Positions 18,036 to 25,971 of a stretch of DNA of 64,000 nucleotides are shown piece after piece. A model generated the notes under the pieces. It saw only the letters and a list, made by a program, of their open reading frames with translations. It ran no database searches and had not been told where the DNA came from. How positions within the stretch are numbered: position 1 is the first letter of the stretch; every line of letters starts with the position of its first letter. The translations under genes and the position numbers were made by a program. Source of the stretch: Parasphingopyxis sp. (GTDB taxonomy: Bacteria > Pseudomonadota > Alphaproteobacteria > Sphingomonadales > Sphingomonadaceae); contig NZ_JANQNS010000013.1 of NCBI RefSeq assembly GCF_028279465.1, positions 234,238 to 298,237 of the forward strand, written 5' to 3'.

Positions 18036-18135
18036 GTCATTGCGAGGAGGCCGAAGGCCGACGCGGCAATCCAGAGCGGTGGGGTACATCGCCTGCGGCT
18101 CTGGATTGCTTCGTCGCTCCGCTCCTCGCAATGAC
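18036..18135. repeat. palindromic intergenic repeat, copy 2 (GTCATTGCGAG type)
   Basis: The left arm from 18036 reads GTCATTGCGAGGAGGC and ends in CAATCCAGAG; the right arm at 18099-18135 begins CTCTGGATTGC and ends CTCGCAATGAC. The right arm is nearly identical to that of copy 1. It fills most of the gap between hisZ and purA, so it would be transcribed as a strong hairpin within the operon and could act as a partial terminator or mRNA stabiliser, which is inference. Confidence 0.88.
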
Positions 18136-18159
18136 GGAGCGGAGCATCCTATCAAAAGG

Positions 18160-19281
18160 TCAGAGTTGTTCGGGGCCATCCTTAGCCAGAAAATGCGTGC
18201 AGCCCAAGGCGTCCGCCTCGTCTTCGGGGGACAGTGCGGCGACTGTGCGCCAGCCTTCGGAGCGTAGTTTTTTCGCGAGCGCTGCATCGGTACCGAGCGG
18301 CAGGAACAGGCGGCGTTTGTCCTTCGCGCCCAGCCCCGCATCGACGAGCGGATCGAGATAGAGCGAAAAGCCCATCGCCGGTTCCTCGCCGCCATCGGGT
18401 CCGCAGATCGTATAGCTGCCACCGCGGCCGATCTCGCCGGCGATGCCCGCGCCGAAGAGCGAGAAGCCGAGCCAGCTTTGATATTCGAAACCGTGCCGTT
18501 CGGTCGGATCGAGCGTGATCGTGGCACGGCCGTCCAGCGCCGCCGCGATCTGTTCGACACCATCGAGCCGCGATTTGAGCGCGCCGCCCGCATCGATCGC
18601 CCGCATGCGCTCGAGCGCGCGGTCCACGGGCCCGGCTGCGTGGATCAGCGGCAGATAGGCGTCGGCGCCGAGCGCCGCGATCGCGCCGGCATCCTTTTCG
18701 TCGAGCTCCGCGCGCACGGGCTCGACGAGTTCGGGCGCGAGCGGGAAGGGGCCGTGCGCGAGCGTCGGCACCAGGTCTGGCAAGGTGAGATCGACGGTGA
18801 TGTCGGCGACGCCTGCTCCGCTCAATGCGTCGACGGCCACGGACAGGATTTCGCTTGCCGCCGCGACGCTATCGGCGCCGATCAGCTCCGCGCCCACTTG
18901 GATCAATTGCCGTTCTGGGCGCAGCTGCGTCGCGCGCAGTTTCAGGATTTCGCCGCCATAGGCAAGCCGCAACGGGCGCGGCCGGCCGGCCATGCGCGTC
19001 GATGCGATCCGCCCGATCTGCGCGGTGATGTCGGGGCGCAGCGCGAGCGTGCGACGCGACACGGGATCGATAATGCGCAGCAAATCCTGCGAGCCGTCCG
19101 ACTTCAACTGCCCGACCAGCCCCTCCTCGAACTCCGCAAGGGGCGGGGAGACGCGCTCATAGCCATAGGAGGCGATGCTATCGGTCACCGTGCGCAAGAG
19201 CCGCGCAGCTGCCTCCGCTTCCGGCGGAAGCCGGTCGCGCAGCCCTTCGGGCAGCAATCCGGGCGGTATCTGCTTCGTCAT
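18160..19281 (-). CDS. hisZ: ATP phosphoribosyltransferase regulatory subunit
   Basis: The 373-residue protein resembles the catalytic core of class II histidyl-tRNA synthetase: LPEGLRDRLP at the start, YERVSPPLAEFEE, then RTLALRPDITAQIGRIA (motif 2 region) and ELIGADS. It lacks the anticodon-binding domain and the histidine-binding signature, which is what separates HisZ from HisS. HisZ forms a complex with a short HisG to catalyse and regulate the first step of histidine biosynthesis; hisG is not in the window. Its ATG overlaps the stop of the DUF559 gene (ATGA), a junction made by the repeat at 19283-19319. Confidence 0.88.
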   Translation of the reverse strand: MTKQIPPGLLPEGLRDRLPPEAEAAARLLRTVTDSIASYGYERVSPPLAEFEEGLVGQLKSDGSQDLLRIIDPVSRRTLALRPDITAQIGRIASTRMAGRPRPLRLAYGGEILKLRATQLRPERQLIQVGAELIGADSVAAASEILSVAVDALSGAGVADITVDLTLPDLVPTLAHGPFPLAPELVEPVRAELDEKDAGAIAALGADAYLPLIHAAGPVDRALERMRAIDAGGALKSRLDGVEQIAAALDGRATITLDPTERHGFEYQSWLGFSLFGAGIAGEIGRGGSYTICGPDGGEEPAMGFSLYLDPLVDAGLGAKDKRRLFLPLGTDAALAKKLRSEGWRTVAALSPEDEADALGCTHFLAKDGPEQL

Positions 19282-19670
19282 TCCCTCTCCCCGGCGGGGA
19301 GAGGGTTAGGGAGGGGGGCGTCTTGGAGCTTCTCTTCAATAGCTCTTAACACACCCTCCATATTTCCCATCACTTCCGCGTTCGTAAACCGCATAATCCG
19401 ATAGCCTTGTTTTTCCAGAAACCGCGTCCGCCGCAAATCGTCCTCATCTGAAAAGTCATGCGTATCCCCATCGATCTCGATAACCAAGCCGAGCTTGCGC
19501 GATGCGAAGTCGACGATAAAGGGTTCGATGACGACTTGACGGGAAAATTTGGCGTTACCGAGGCGCTTTGCGCGTAACGCGAGCCAGAGCTTTCGTTCCG
19601 CTGGCGTTGGTTCACGCCGCATCTTCTTCGCCCGGGCGAGGAGCACGGGATCGGTTTTCCGATATGTCAT
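19278..19670 (-). CDS. DUF559 (Vsr-like endonuclease fold) protein
   Basis: The 130-residue protein has the DUF559 core: RRRE/PTPAERKLW near the start, LWLALRAKRLGNAKFSRQ, FIVDFASRKLGLVIEIDG with DTHDF, and RFLEKQGYRIMRF. These residues (D, E and H in the VDF, IEIDG and THD segments) match the very-short-patch-repair/restriction-endonuclease-like fold. Its physiological role is unknown. The gene is bounded by inverted copies of a GC-rich repeat (19283-19319 and 19677-19714); the inner repeat encodes its last residues, NPLPAGERE, and its stop overlaps the hisZ start. It appears to have been inserted between serA and hisZ. Confidence 0.85.
   Translation of the reverse strand: MTYRKTDPVLLARAKKMRREPTPAERKLWLALRAKRLGNAKFSRQVVIEPFIVDFASRKLGLVIEIDGDTHDFSDEDDLRRTRFLEKQGYRIMRFTNAEVMGNMEGVLRAIEEKLQDAPLPNPLPAGERE
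19283..19319. repeat. GC-rich repeat at the 3' edge of the DUF559 gene
   Basis: CCCTCTCCCCGGCGGGGAGAGGG is itself palindromic and is followed by TTAGGGAGGGGGGCG. It is an inverted copy of the repeat at 19677-19714, so the pair forms terminal inverted repeats around the DUF559 gene. The element is inside the coding sequence and supplies its final codons. Confidence 0.85.
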
Positions 19671-19676
19671 TTGTCC

Positions 19677-19714
19677 GCCCCTCTCCCTGGCCCTCTCCCC
19701 AGCGGGGAGAGGGG
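19677..19714. repeat. GC-rich repeat at the 5' edge of the DUF559 gene
   Basis: The sequence from CGCCCCTCTCCCTGG to GCGGGGAGAGGGG contains the same palindrome (CTCTCCCC-AG-CGGGGAGAG) as the repeat at 19283-19319, in opposite orientation. It lies between the serA stop and the DUF559 start, where it can form a hairpin in the serC-serA transcript. Confidence 0.85.
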
Positions 19715-19719
19715 ATTTC

Positions 19720-21297
19720 TTAGAAGTTCAGCGCCTTCACGGTCTTCACGCCTTCGAGATTGCAGACCTCCCACATCACCGGCTCCTCAACCTGCTCGTC
19801 CACCGATAACAGCAGAACGGCATCGCCGCCGCCTTCGCGCCGGCCGAGATGGAAGTTACCGATATTGACGCTCGCTTCGCCCAACGTCGTCCCGATTCGC
19901 CCGATGAAGCCGGGCGCGTCCTGGTTGACGACATAGAGCATCGCGCCGTCGAGATCGGCCTCGATATTGATCCCGAACAGCTCGACGAGACGCGGCGCAT
20001 CCTCGCCGAACAGCGTGCCGGCGACGGACTTTTCGCCCTCTTCCGTCATCACGGCGACGCGGATCAGCGTGTGATAGACGCCCTCCCGGTCATGCCGCAC
20101 TTCGCGCACGTCGAGGCCCCGCTCCTTGGCGAGATAGGGCGCATTGACCATGTTCACGCTATCGCTGTACGCGCCCATGAAGCCGGCGAGAACGGCGCCC
20201 GTAATCGGCTTCTGGTTGAGCTCGGCCGCAGCGCCTTCCACTTCGATCGCAATGCCCTTCACCGCGTCATGCGCGAGCTGGCCGACCAGTGTGCCGAGCT
20301 TTTTCGCGAGCGTCATATAGGGTTTGAGTTTGGGGGCTTCTTCCGCCGTCAGCGAGGGCATGTTGAGCGCATTCGTAACGCTGCCTTCGAGCAGATAATC
20401 GCTCATCTGTTCGGCAACCTGGATAGCGACATTGACCTGCGCTTCGCTCGTCGACGCACCGAGATGCGGGGTCGAAACGAGGCCCGGCGTCCCGAATAGC
20501 GGATTTTCCGTGGCCGGTTCCTCGGCATAGACATCAAGCGCGGCCCCGGCGACATGGCCCGATTCCAGCGCGTCCTTGAGCGCTTCTTCGTCGATCAGGC
20601 CGCCGCGCGCGCAATTGATAATGCGCACGCCAGGCTTGGTTTTCTCCAGCGCCTCACGCGAAAGAATGCCGCGCGTCTGATCGGTCAACGGCGTGTGCAG
20701 CGTGATAAAGTTCGCCCGGCCGAGCAGGCCGTCCAGCGTGACCTTCTCGATGCCAAGCTCCTTCGCCCGCTCTTCGGTCAGGAACGGATCATAGGCGATC
20801 ACCTTCATCTTGAGCCCGTGTGCGCGGTCTGCGACGATCGAACCGATATTGCCCGCGCCGATCAGACCCAGCGTCTTGTGGGTCAGTTCGACGCCCATGA
20901 ATTTGGACTTTTCCCATTTGCCGGACTGGGTTGAGGCATCGGCCTGGGGAAGCTGCCGCGCGAGCGCGAACATCATGGCGATTGCATGTTCGGCGGTCGT
21001 GATCGAATTGCCGAACGGCGTGTTCATGACGACCACGCCTTTGGCCGAGGCCGCCGGCACGTCGATATTGTCGACGCCGATTCCGGCCCGGCCGATCACC
21101 TTGAGATTGGTCGCCGCGTCGAGAATTTTCGGCGTCACCTTTGTCGAGGATCGCACAGCGAGGCCGTCATACTCGCCAATGATCTCGGCCAGCTCTTCTT
21201 TCGAAAGACCGACCTTTTCGTCGACTTCGATGCCGCGCGAACGGAAAATCTCGGCGGCTTTTGGGTCCATTTTGTCGGAAATCAGTACTTTGGGCAT
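19720..21297 (-). CDS. serA: D-3-phosphoglycerate dehydrogenase
   Basis: The 525-residue protein has the D-2-hydroxyacid dehydrogenase layout: an N-terminal substrate domain with LAVRSSTKVT, the NAD-binding LGLIGAGNIGSIVADRA, the active-site helix segment NCARGGLIDEEAL, and His in TPHLGAST. The long C-terminal part contains the intervening domain and an ACT domain (about residues 450-525), as in the long bacterial SerA type where the ACT domain binds serine for feedback control. It oxidises 3-phosphoglycerate, the first step of serine synthesis. serC lies 107 bases upstream on the same strand, separated by a palindromic repeat. Confidence 0.97.
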   Translation of the reverse strand: MPKVLISDKMDPKAAEIFRSRGIEVDEKVGLSKEELAEIIGEYDGLAVRSSTKVTPKILDAATNLKVIGRAGIGVDNIDVPAASAKGVVVMNTPFGNSITTAEHAIAMMFALARQLPQADASTQSGKWEKSKFMGVELTHKTLGLIGAGNIGSIVADRAHGLKMKVIAYDPFLTEERAKELGIEKVTLDGLLGRANFITLHTPLTDQTRGILSREALEKTKPGVRIINCARGGLIDEEALKDALESGHVAGAALDVYAEEPATENPLFGTPGLVSTPHLGASTSEAQVNVAIQVAEQMSDYLLEGSVTNALNMPSLTAEEAPKLKPYMTLAKKLGTLVGQLAHDAVKGIAIEVEGAAAELNQKPITGAVLAGFMGAYSDSVNMVNAPYLAKERGLDVREVRHDREGVYHTLIRVAVMTEEGEKSVAGTLFGEDAPRLVELFGINIEADLDGAMLYVVNQDAPGFIGRIGTTLGEASVNIGNFHLGRREGGGDAVLLLSVDEQVEEPVMWEVCNLEGVKTVKALNF

Positions 21298-21320
21298 GAC
21301 GAAAACCTTTCTTGGTTTTC

Positions 21321-21400
21321 GTCATTCCAGCGCAGGCTGGGATCTCTGGCGACTGGGCAAAACCTGTGCGGCCGGAGATTCCAGCTTTCGCTGGAATGAC
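21321..21400. repeat. palindromic repeat (GTCATTCCAGC type) between serC and serA
   Basis: The left arm at 21321-21346, starting GTCATTCCAGCG and ending GGGATCTC, is matched in inverse by 21375-21400, starting GAGATTCCAGC and ending GCTGGAATGAC. A loop of 28 bases separates them. This is a second family of dispersed palindromes, different from the one at 16151 and 18036, and lies inside the serC-serA transcript. Confidence 0.85.
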
Positions 21401-21404
21401 GGAA

Positions 21405-22568
21405 TTAGTTGGAATGTTCGGCCTGAACTTCGGCGTAGGCCCATTCGATCCAGGGCAGCAGCGCGGCGACATCGTCGGTTTCGACGGTCGATCCGCACCA
21501 GATACGCAAGCTCGGCGGCGCGGCGCGATAGCCGTTGAAATCATAGCCGATATCGCGCTCTTCGAGCATCGCCACGATCTTCTTGGGCACCGCGGCCTGA
21601 TCCTCTTTGGATAGACCATCATACCAGTCGCCCTGGAAAACCATGCAGACGCCGGTGTTCGTGCGCTTGGCCGGATCGGCAACCATATTGCGAACCCAGG
21701 GCGTCGCTTCGATCCATTCCTGGACGACTGCGGCATTGGCATCAGCGCGCGCCTGCAGTTCGGGTAGCCCGCCGATCGACTGCGCCCATTCGAGCGAAGC
21801 GATATAGTCCTCGGTCGCCAGCATGGACGGCGTGTTGATCGTCGAGCCTTCGAAGATCGCCCGGTTGAGCTTGCCGTTTTTCTTGACGCGGAAGATTTTG
21901 GGCAGCGGCCAGGGCGGATCGTAGCTCTCGATCCGCTCGACGGCGCGTGGCGAGAGGATCAGCATGCCGTGCGCGGCTTCCGAACCCATGACCTTCTGCC
22001 AGCTATAGGTGGTGGCATCGAGCTTCGGCCAATCCATCTCCTGCGCGAAAATGGCAGAGGTCGCATCGTTGATCGTCACGCCCTCGCGCTCGTCCGAAAT
22101 CCAGTCGGTGTCCGGGATTTTCGCGCCCGAGGTCGTGCCGTTCCAGGTGAAGACGATATCGTCGCCCGGATCGATCTGGCGCAGATCGGGGATCTCGCCA
22201 TAATCGGCTTCGAGCACCGTCAGGCCGTCCGGCTTCAATTCCTTGGCCGCATCCTGAATCCAGACATTGCCGAAGCTTTCCCAAGCGGCGACGGTCGCCG
22301 GGCGCGCGCCGACCATATTCCACATGGCGAGTTCGACTGCGCCGGTATCGGAGCCCGGCACAATGCCGATCAGATAGTTGTCGGGAATACCGAGAATCTC
22401 GCGGCTCAGATCGATCGCATATTTGAGGCGCGCTTTGCCGAGCTTCGATCGGTGCGAACGGCCAAGCGAATCGGTGCTCAATTTATCGAGCGACCAGCCG
22501 GGAAATTTGGAGGTGGGTCCGGATGAAAAAAAGGGGCGGCCCGGACGGACCGTAGGTTCGATAGTCAT
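21405..22568 (-). CDS. serC: phosphoserine aminotransferase
   Basis: The 387-residue protein is a PLP fold-type I enzyme of the alphaproteobacterial/archaeal SerC branch: RPFFSSGPTSKFPGW at the start, GIVPGSDTGAVELAMWN, a TSAIFA segment with the PLP-facing aspartate just before it, SWQKVMGSEAAHGMLILS with the Schiff-base lysine, and STINTPSMLATEDY. It transfers an amino group from glutamate to 3-phosphohydroxypyruvate. The 5' leader can fold into two hairpins, the second covering the Shine-Dalgarno sequence, so regulation by RNA structure is likely. Confidence 0.95.
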   Translation of the reverse strand: MTIEPTVRPGRPFFSSGPTSKFPGWSLDKLSTDSLGRSHRSKLGKARLKYAIDLSREILGIPDNYLIGIVPGSDTGAVELAMWNMVGARPATVAAWESFGNVWIQDAAKELKPDGLTVLEADYGEIPDLRQIDPGDDIVFTWNGTTSGAKIPDTDWISDEREGVTINDATSAIFAQEMDWPKLDATTYSWQKVMGSEAAHGMLILSPRAVERIESYDPPWPLPKIFRVKKNGKLNRAIFEGSTINTPSMLATEDYIASLEWAQSIGGLPELQARADANAAVVQEWIEATPWVRNMVADPAKRTNTGVCMVFQGDWYDGLSKEDQAAVPKKIVAMLEERDIGYDFNGYRAAPPSLRIWCGSTVETDDVAALLPWIEWAYAEVQAEHSN

Positions 22569-22654
22569 GTCATTCTCTCCTCACAGAGAGCACGCGCTGC
22601 GTTGGGGCAGCGTGGCCCGCCGCCGCCATGCGTGTTGCAGCGCACCATGTCAAC
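22569..22654 (-). promoter_or_regulatory. serC leader: candidate serC-type RNA element and promoter
   Basis: On the minus strand, TTGACA (22654-22649) is a good -35; the -10 some 17 bases on is weak. The predicted leader has a first hairpin at 22614-22591 (CACGCTGC paired with GCAGCGCGTG, two-base bulge) and then a second, CTCTC-TGTGAG-GAGAG (22590-22575), whose loop and 3' arm include the GAGGAG ribosome-binding site of serC. A conserved serC leader motif is known from alphaproteobacteria; I believe this is an example but could not compare it with the published covariance model. Confidence 0.45.
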
Positions 22655-22771
22655 ATGATTGATTGGAAAGGCGTGGGAGCTTGTACGCGCAACGTCATTG
22701 CGCCGGTTCGTCGCAGAAAATGCACGGCATAGTGCTGTTTCCGCCCTTCAGCGCGGTCATGGGCCACACCG

Positions 22772-22790
22772 TTAACCATCCGATAACCAT
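22772..22790 (+). promoter_or_regulatory. CtrA-like box upstream of the extensin-family gene
   Basis: TTAACCAT and ATAACCAT stand in tandem with a three-base spacer. This equals the alphaproteobacterial CtrA site TTAA-N7-TTAAC with one mismatch (ATAAC in the second half). It lies 20 bases before the ATG of the extensin-family lipoprotein gene. At this position it could activate or block transcription; binding is untested. Confidence 0.35.
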
Positions 22791-22810
22791 GAATCGATAA
22801 TTGTTCATGC

Positions 22811-23461
22811 ATGCATTCTCGCCTTCTCATCGTACCGGTGCTGATGCTGCTCGGCGCATGCGGAATGATCGACGGCCGGACCGACGGGCCGAACCCCTCG
22901 CAGCGCGTGGACCGTCTTCCCGAACCGAGCGCCGATACGCGCCAATGCCTCGCTAATCTCGACCGCGCGAATGTGCGCTATCGACGCCTGCCCGATCGGA
23001 CATTCTCTAACGGCTGCAGGGCGATCGGCGCGGTCCAACTCGTCGAGATCGGCACACCGACCAATAATCTCGGCGCGATGACCTGCCCGCTCGCCGAACG
23101 CTATGCGCGCTGGACACGCGAAGTCCTGCAGCCTGCCGCACGCGACCATTTCGGACAACAGGTCACGCTGGTTGAAACCTTCGGCACATACAGTTGCCGC
23201 AATATCGCGGGCACCAACCGGCTTTCCGAACATGGCAAGGCCAATGCGATCGACATCTCCGCTTTCCGGCTCGCCGACGGGCGGCGCATCACCCTGATCG
23301 AGGGCTGGGATAGTGGCGACCGGCGCGAACGGGCGTTTCTGAGAGACCTGCAGCGCGGCGCCTGCGAACGCTTCGAGATCGTGCTCGGCCCCGAGGCGAA
23401 TGCCGCTCATCGCGACCATTTTCATTTCGATATGGGTAGCCGCGGGCCATATTGTCGCTAA
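22811..23461 (+). CDS. extensin-family lipoprotein
   Basis: The 216-residue protein begins with a lipoprotein signal peptide and lipobox LLGAC (Cys16), so it is probably lipid-anchored. The rest matches the extensin-like C-terminal family: an early CLANLD segment, MTCPLAERYARW, TYSCRNIAGTNRLSEHGKANAIDISAF with the likely metal or catalytic HGKANAID, and a final DHFHFDMG. The HxxxxxxD and HxHFD arrangement recalls LAS-type peptidoglycan metallopeptidases, so a cell-wall role is plausible but unproven. A CtrA-like box precedes it. Confidence 0.85.
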   Translation: MHSRLLIVPVLMLLGACGMIDGRTDGPNPSQRVDRLPEPSADTRQCLANLDRANVRYRRLPDRTFSNGCRAIGAVQLVEIGTPTNNLGAMTCPLAERYARWTREVLQPAARDHFGQQVTLVETFGTYSCRNIAGTNRLSEHGKANAIDISAFRLADGRRITLIEGWDSGDRRERAFLRDLQRGACERFEIVLGPEANAAHRDHFHFDMGSRGPYCR

Positions 23462-23472
23462 AGACTAGGGTC

Positions 23473-24372
23473 ATGAACGACCCAACCATTCCCGATCACA
23501 TTTTTTACACATCCGGCGAAGACGCCGCCTATGCGCGCGACATCACCTCGACGCCGCAGACCGAGGACCCGGCCTATCGCCTGGCGTTTCAGGATACGGA
23601 TTTCCTGCTGCGCGAGGATTTGCGGCCGATCCGGTTCCAGCTCGAGCTCTTGAAGCCCGAACTGCTGCTCGACGAAGCCAATATCGGTTCGACGCTGGTC
23701 ATGTATGGCTCCGCCCGTATCCCGGAGCCCGATAAGGCCGATGCGGTAGTCGAGGCAGCGGAAACCGAAGGGCAGAAGAAGATCGCCGAACGGCTGCGCG
23801 AAAAATCCAAATATTATACCGAGGCCCGCAAGCTTGGGCAGCTTGCCAGCCAGTGCGATTGCGACGAGGACGGCAAGCGGCAATTCGTCGTATGCTCGGG
23901 CGGCGGGCCGTCGATGATGGAAGCGGCCAACCGTGGGGCGGCCGATGTCGGCGCGGAATCGATCGGCCTCAATATCGTCCTGCCGCACGAGCAGGCGCCG
24001 AACGAATATGTGACGCCGTCGCTAAGCTTCCAGTTCCACTATTTCGCGCTGCGCAAGATGCATTTCCTGATCCGCGCGCGCGCGGTTGCCTGCTTCCCCG
24101 GGGGATTCGGCACGTTCGACGAGATGTTCGAACTGCTGACGCTGGTGCAGACGGGCAAGATGAAGCCGCTGCCGATCCTGCTGTTCGGCAAGGATTTCTG
24201 GACGCGGGTCGTCGATTTTCGCGCGCTGGCCGAGGAAGGCACGATCTCGCCGGACAATCTCAACATCTTCCGTTTCGTCGAAACGGCCGATGAAGCATGG
24301 GATATGATTAACGACTTTTACGTCGAGCCCAAAGGCTGGAAATCCGAGCCGACTGTCGTGAACGGCGGCTAG
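23473..24372 (+). CDS. LOG-family nucleotide phosphoribohydrolase-like protein
   Basis: The start at 23473 (MNDPTIPDHIFYT) is preferred; the longer frame overlaps the end of the preceding gene. The 299-residue product has the LOG/TIGR00730 motifs GGGPSMMEAANRGA and PGGFGTFDEMFE, with SARIPEP before them. Small LOG proteins release cytokinin bases from their 5'-monophosphates; this longer bacterial type probably acts on other nucleotides such as AMP, and its substrate is not known. It ends six bases before the convergent cytochrome c gene. Confidence 0.87.
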   Translation: MNDPTIPDHIFYTSGEDAAYARDITSTPQTEDPAYRLAFQDTDFLLREDLRPIRFQLELLKPELLLDEANIGSTLVMYGSARIPEPDKADAVVEAAETEGQKKIAERLREKSKYYTEARKLGQLASQCDCDEDGKRQFVVCSGGGPSMMEAANRGAADVGAESIGLNIVLPHEQAPNEYVTPSLSFQFHYFALRKMHFLIRARAVACFPGGFGTFDEMFELLTLVQTGKMKPLPILLFGKDFWTRVVDFRALAEEGTISPDNLNIFRFVETADEAWDMINDFYVEPKGWKSEPTVVNGG

Positions 24373-24378
24373 CCGGTT

Positions 24379-25014
24379 TTACTCGGCGGCTTCGGCTTCC
24401 GCAGCTTCGCCGCCTTCGATATCGGCTTCGGCTTCCGGATCGGCGGCTTCCTCGCCTTCGATCTCCGCGTCTTCCGCTTCGGTTTCGTCCGCGGCCGGCG
24501 GTTCGGGCAGCGGCAGGTTGGAGCCATTGGCGTTCATGTAGAGGATGACCGCCGCGCGATCGAGCGGATCGGACAGGCCGGCAAAGCTCATCGTCGTGCC
24601 CTGCGCGAAGGCGGCCGGGCGGGCGAGCCAATCCGACATATTGTCGAAATTCCAGCTGCCCTCGATGGCGGACAGCGCGTCCGAATAGTTGAAACCGGGT
24701 ATCGAAGCGATATCGCGTCCAAGCTTGCCCCAGAGGTTCGGGCCGATGCCGTTGGCGCCGCCCTCGTTGATCGTGTGACAGCTCGCGCAGCGGCGATAGA
24801 CCGCTTCGCCCTGCTCGACGGTGACCTGCGTGAAGGCTTCGGCCATCGTCATTTCGGCCTCTTCCTCGCCGCCTTCTTCGACGACGCCTTCGACCACATA
24901 GCCCATCGTTTCGGGCCGTTCGCCGTGGAACATGCCGTTGGTGACGATCGACGCGCCCAATGCGACGATGCCGCCTGCCAGGGACCAGCCTGCGATGGTG
25001 TTGAACTGACTCAT
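24379..25014 (-). CDS. membrane-anchored cytochrome c with acidic tail
   Basis: The 211-residue protein has an N-terminal signal-anchor (about residues 8-26), a heme motif CASCH (Cys76, Cys79, His80) and a later MSFAG that offers the methionine ligand; GIGPNLWG is typical of mitochondrial-type class I cytochromes c. It should carry electrons between periplasmic or membrane complexes. Unusually, it ends in about 43 residues that are almost all Glu, Asp and Ala. The start at 25014 (MSQFNTIAGW) fits the family better than the upstream ATG at 25089. It lies downstream of mutY-nudC on the same strand. Confidence 0.9.
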   Translation of the reverse strand: MSQFNTIAGWSLAGGIVALGASIVTNGMFHGERPETMGYVVEGVVEEGGEEEAEMTMAEAFTQVTVEQGEAVYRRCASCHTINEGGANGIGPNLWGKLGRDIASIPGFNYSDALSAIEGSWNFDNMSDWLARPAAFAQGTTMSFAGLSDPLDRAAVILYMNANGSNLPLPEPPAADETEAEDAEIEGEEAADPEAEADIEGGEAAEAEAAE

Positions 25015-25089
25015 GATTCTTTGCTTCCCGCCTGTCGGATTGGTTGCGCAGCGCTTTAAAGAGCGGCGCGCACTATCGCAAGCGCACAA

Positions 25090-25971
25090 TCACTTGCCGT
25101 CCACCCAGGCGCGTAACAGCGTGTGGGCGATGGCGAAATGCGGTGGTGCGATAAACTGCGCATCGACCGCTCCGTCGAACGCGTCCTGCACCTGTTGGCG
25201 TGTTACCCATTTCGCCGCTTCAATCTCTTCTTCGTCCAGGGTCAGTGCGTCATCCTCGACAGGCGCAATGCAGGCCATCATCATCGTGTTGGGAAAGGGC
25301 CAGGGCTGGCTCGTCAGATAGCGCACCGATGTCGCGCGGACGCCGGCCTCCTCGAACAACTCGCGCGCGACCGCGCCTTCCAGCGATTCGCCCGGTTCGA
25401 CGAAACCGGCCAGCGCCGAATAACGGTCCGGCGGAAAGCGCGGCTGGCGGCCGACCAGCGCCTTGTCCTCGAATGTCGCCAGCATGATGACGACGGGATC
25501 GACGCGCGGGAAATGATCGGCCCCGCAATTCGGGCATTTGCGGCCCCAGCCCGCCTTGGCGACCTCGGAGCGTGTGCCGCAACGGCTACAGAACAGGTGC
25601 CCGCGATGCCATTCGATCAGCGAGCGCGCGGCGGCGTAGGTCGCGGCTTCTTCGGGCGGCATGATGTCGAGATAGCGCCACACGGCATAGGCGCGCTGGC
25701 CGACCGGTGGGGTGTCCTCGATCAACGGCGCGAAACAGGGCGTTTCGCCGTCCAGTCCCAGAAACAGCAAATCGGCGTTTTCAGGCCGGTCGGCCATCGA
25801 TCCCCAGGCGAGCGCGCCGTCCGGGCCGATCTCGGGATCGAGATCGTCGAGCTTAAGCAATCGCGCACGGAGGCTATACTGAACGTCGGCCAGTTTCTCT
25901 TCGTCGATCCGGATCTGGTCGGCCCGGTCGAGCCGCGAATCGGTCAGGCCGGGATGGAAAGGGGTGATCAC
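25090..25971 (-). CDS. nudC: NAD(+)/NADH diphosphatase (Nudix, zinc-ribbon)
   Basis: The 293-residue protein has the NudC layout: an N-terminal domain, a zinc ribbon with CSRC and CPNC, and a Nudix domain with the box GFVEPGESLEGAVARELFEEAGV. The SQPWPFP motif, which marks NADH pyrophosphatases among Nudix enzymes, follows. It splits NAD(H) into NMN(H) and AMP and can remove NAD caps from RNA 5' ends. Its ATG overlaps the mutY stop by four bases, so the two are translationally coupled. Confidence 0.95.
   Translation of the reverse strand: MITPFHPGLTDSRLDRADQIRIDEEKLADVQYSLRARLLKLDDLDPEIGPDGALAWGSMADRPENADLLFLGLDGETPCFAPLIEDTPPVGQRAYAVWRYLDIMPPEEAATYAAARSLIEWHRGHLFCSRCGTRSEVAKAGWGRKCPNCGADHFPRVDPVVIMLATFEDKALVGRQPRFPPDRYSALAGFVEPGESLEGAVARELFEEAGVRATSVRYLTSQPWPFPNTMMMACIAPVEDDALTLDEEEIEAAKWVTRQQVQDAFDGAVDAQFIAPPHFAIAHTLLRAWVDGK

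Noticed and set aside
22693..22715. GTCATTGCG near serC as a third copy of the palindromic repeat
   Set aside because: Only nine bases match and there is no inverse arm.
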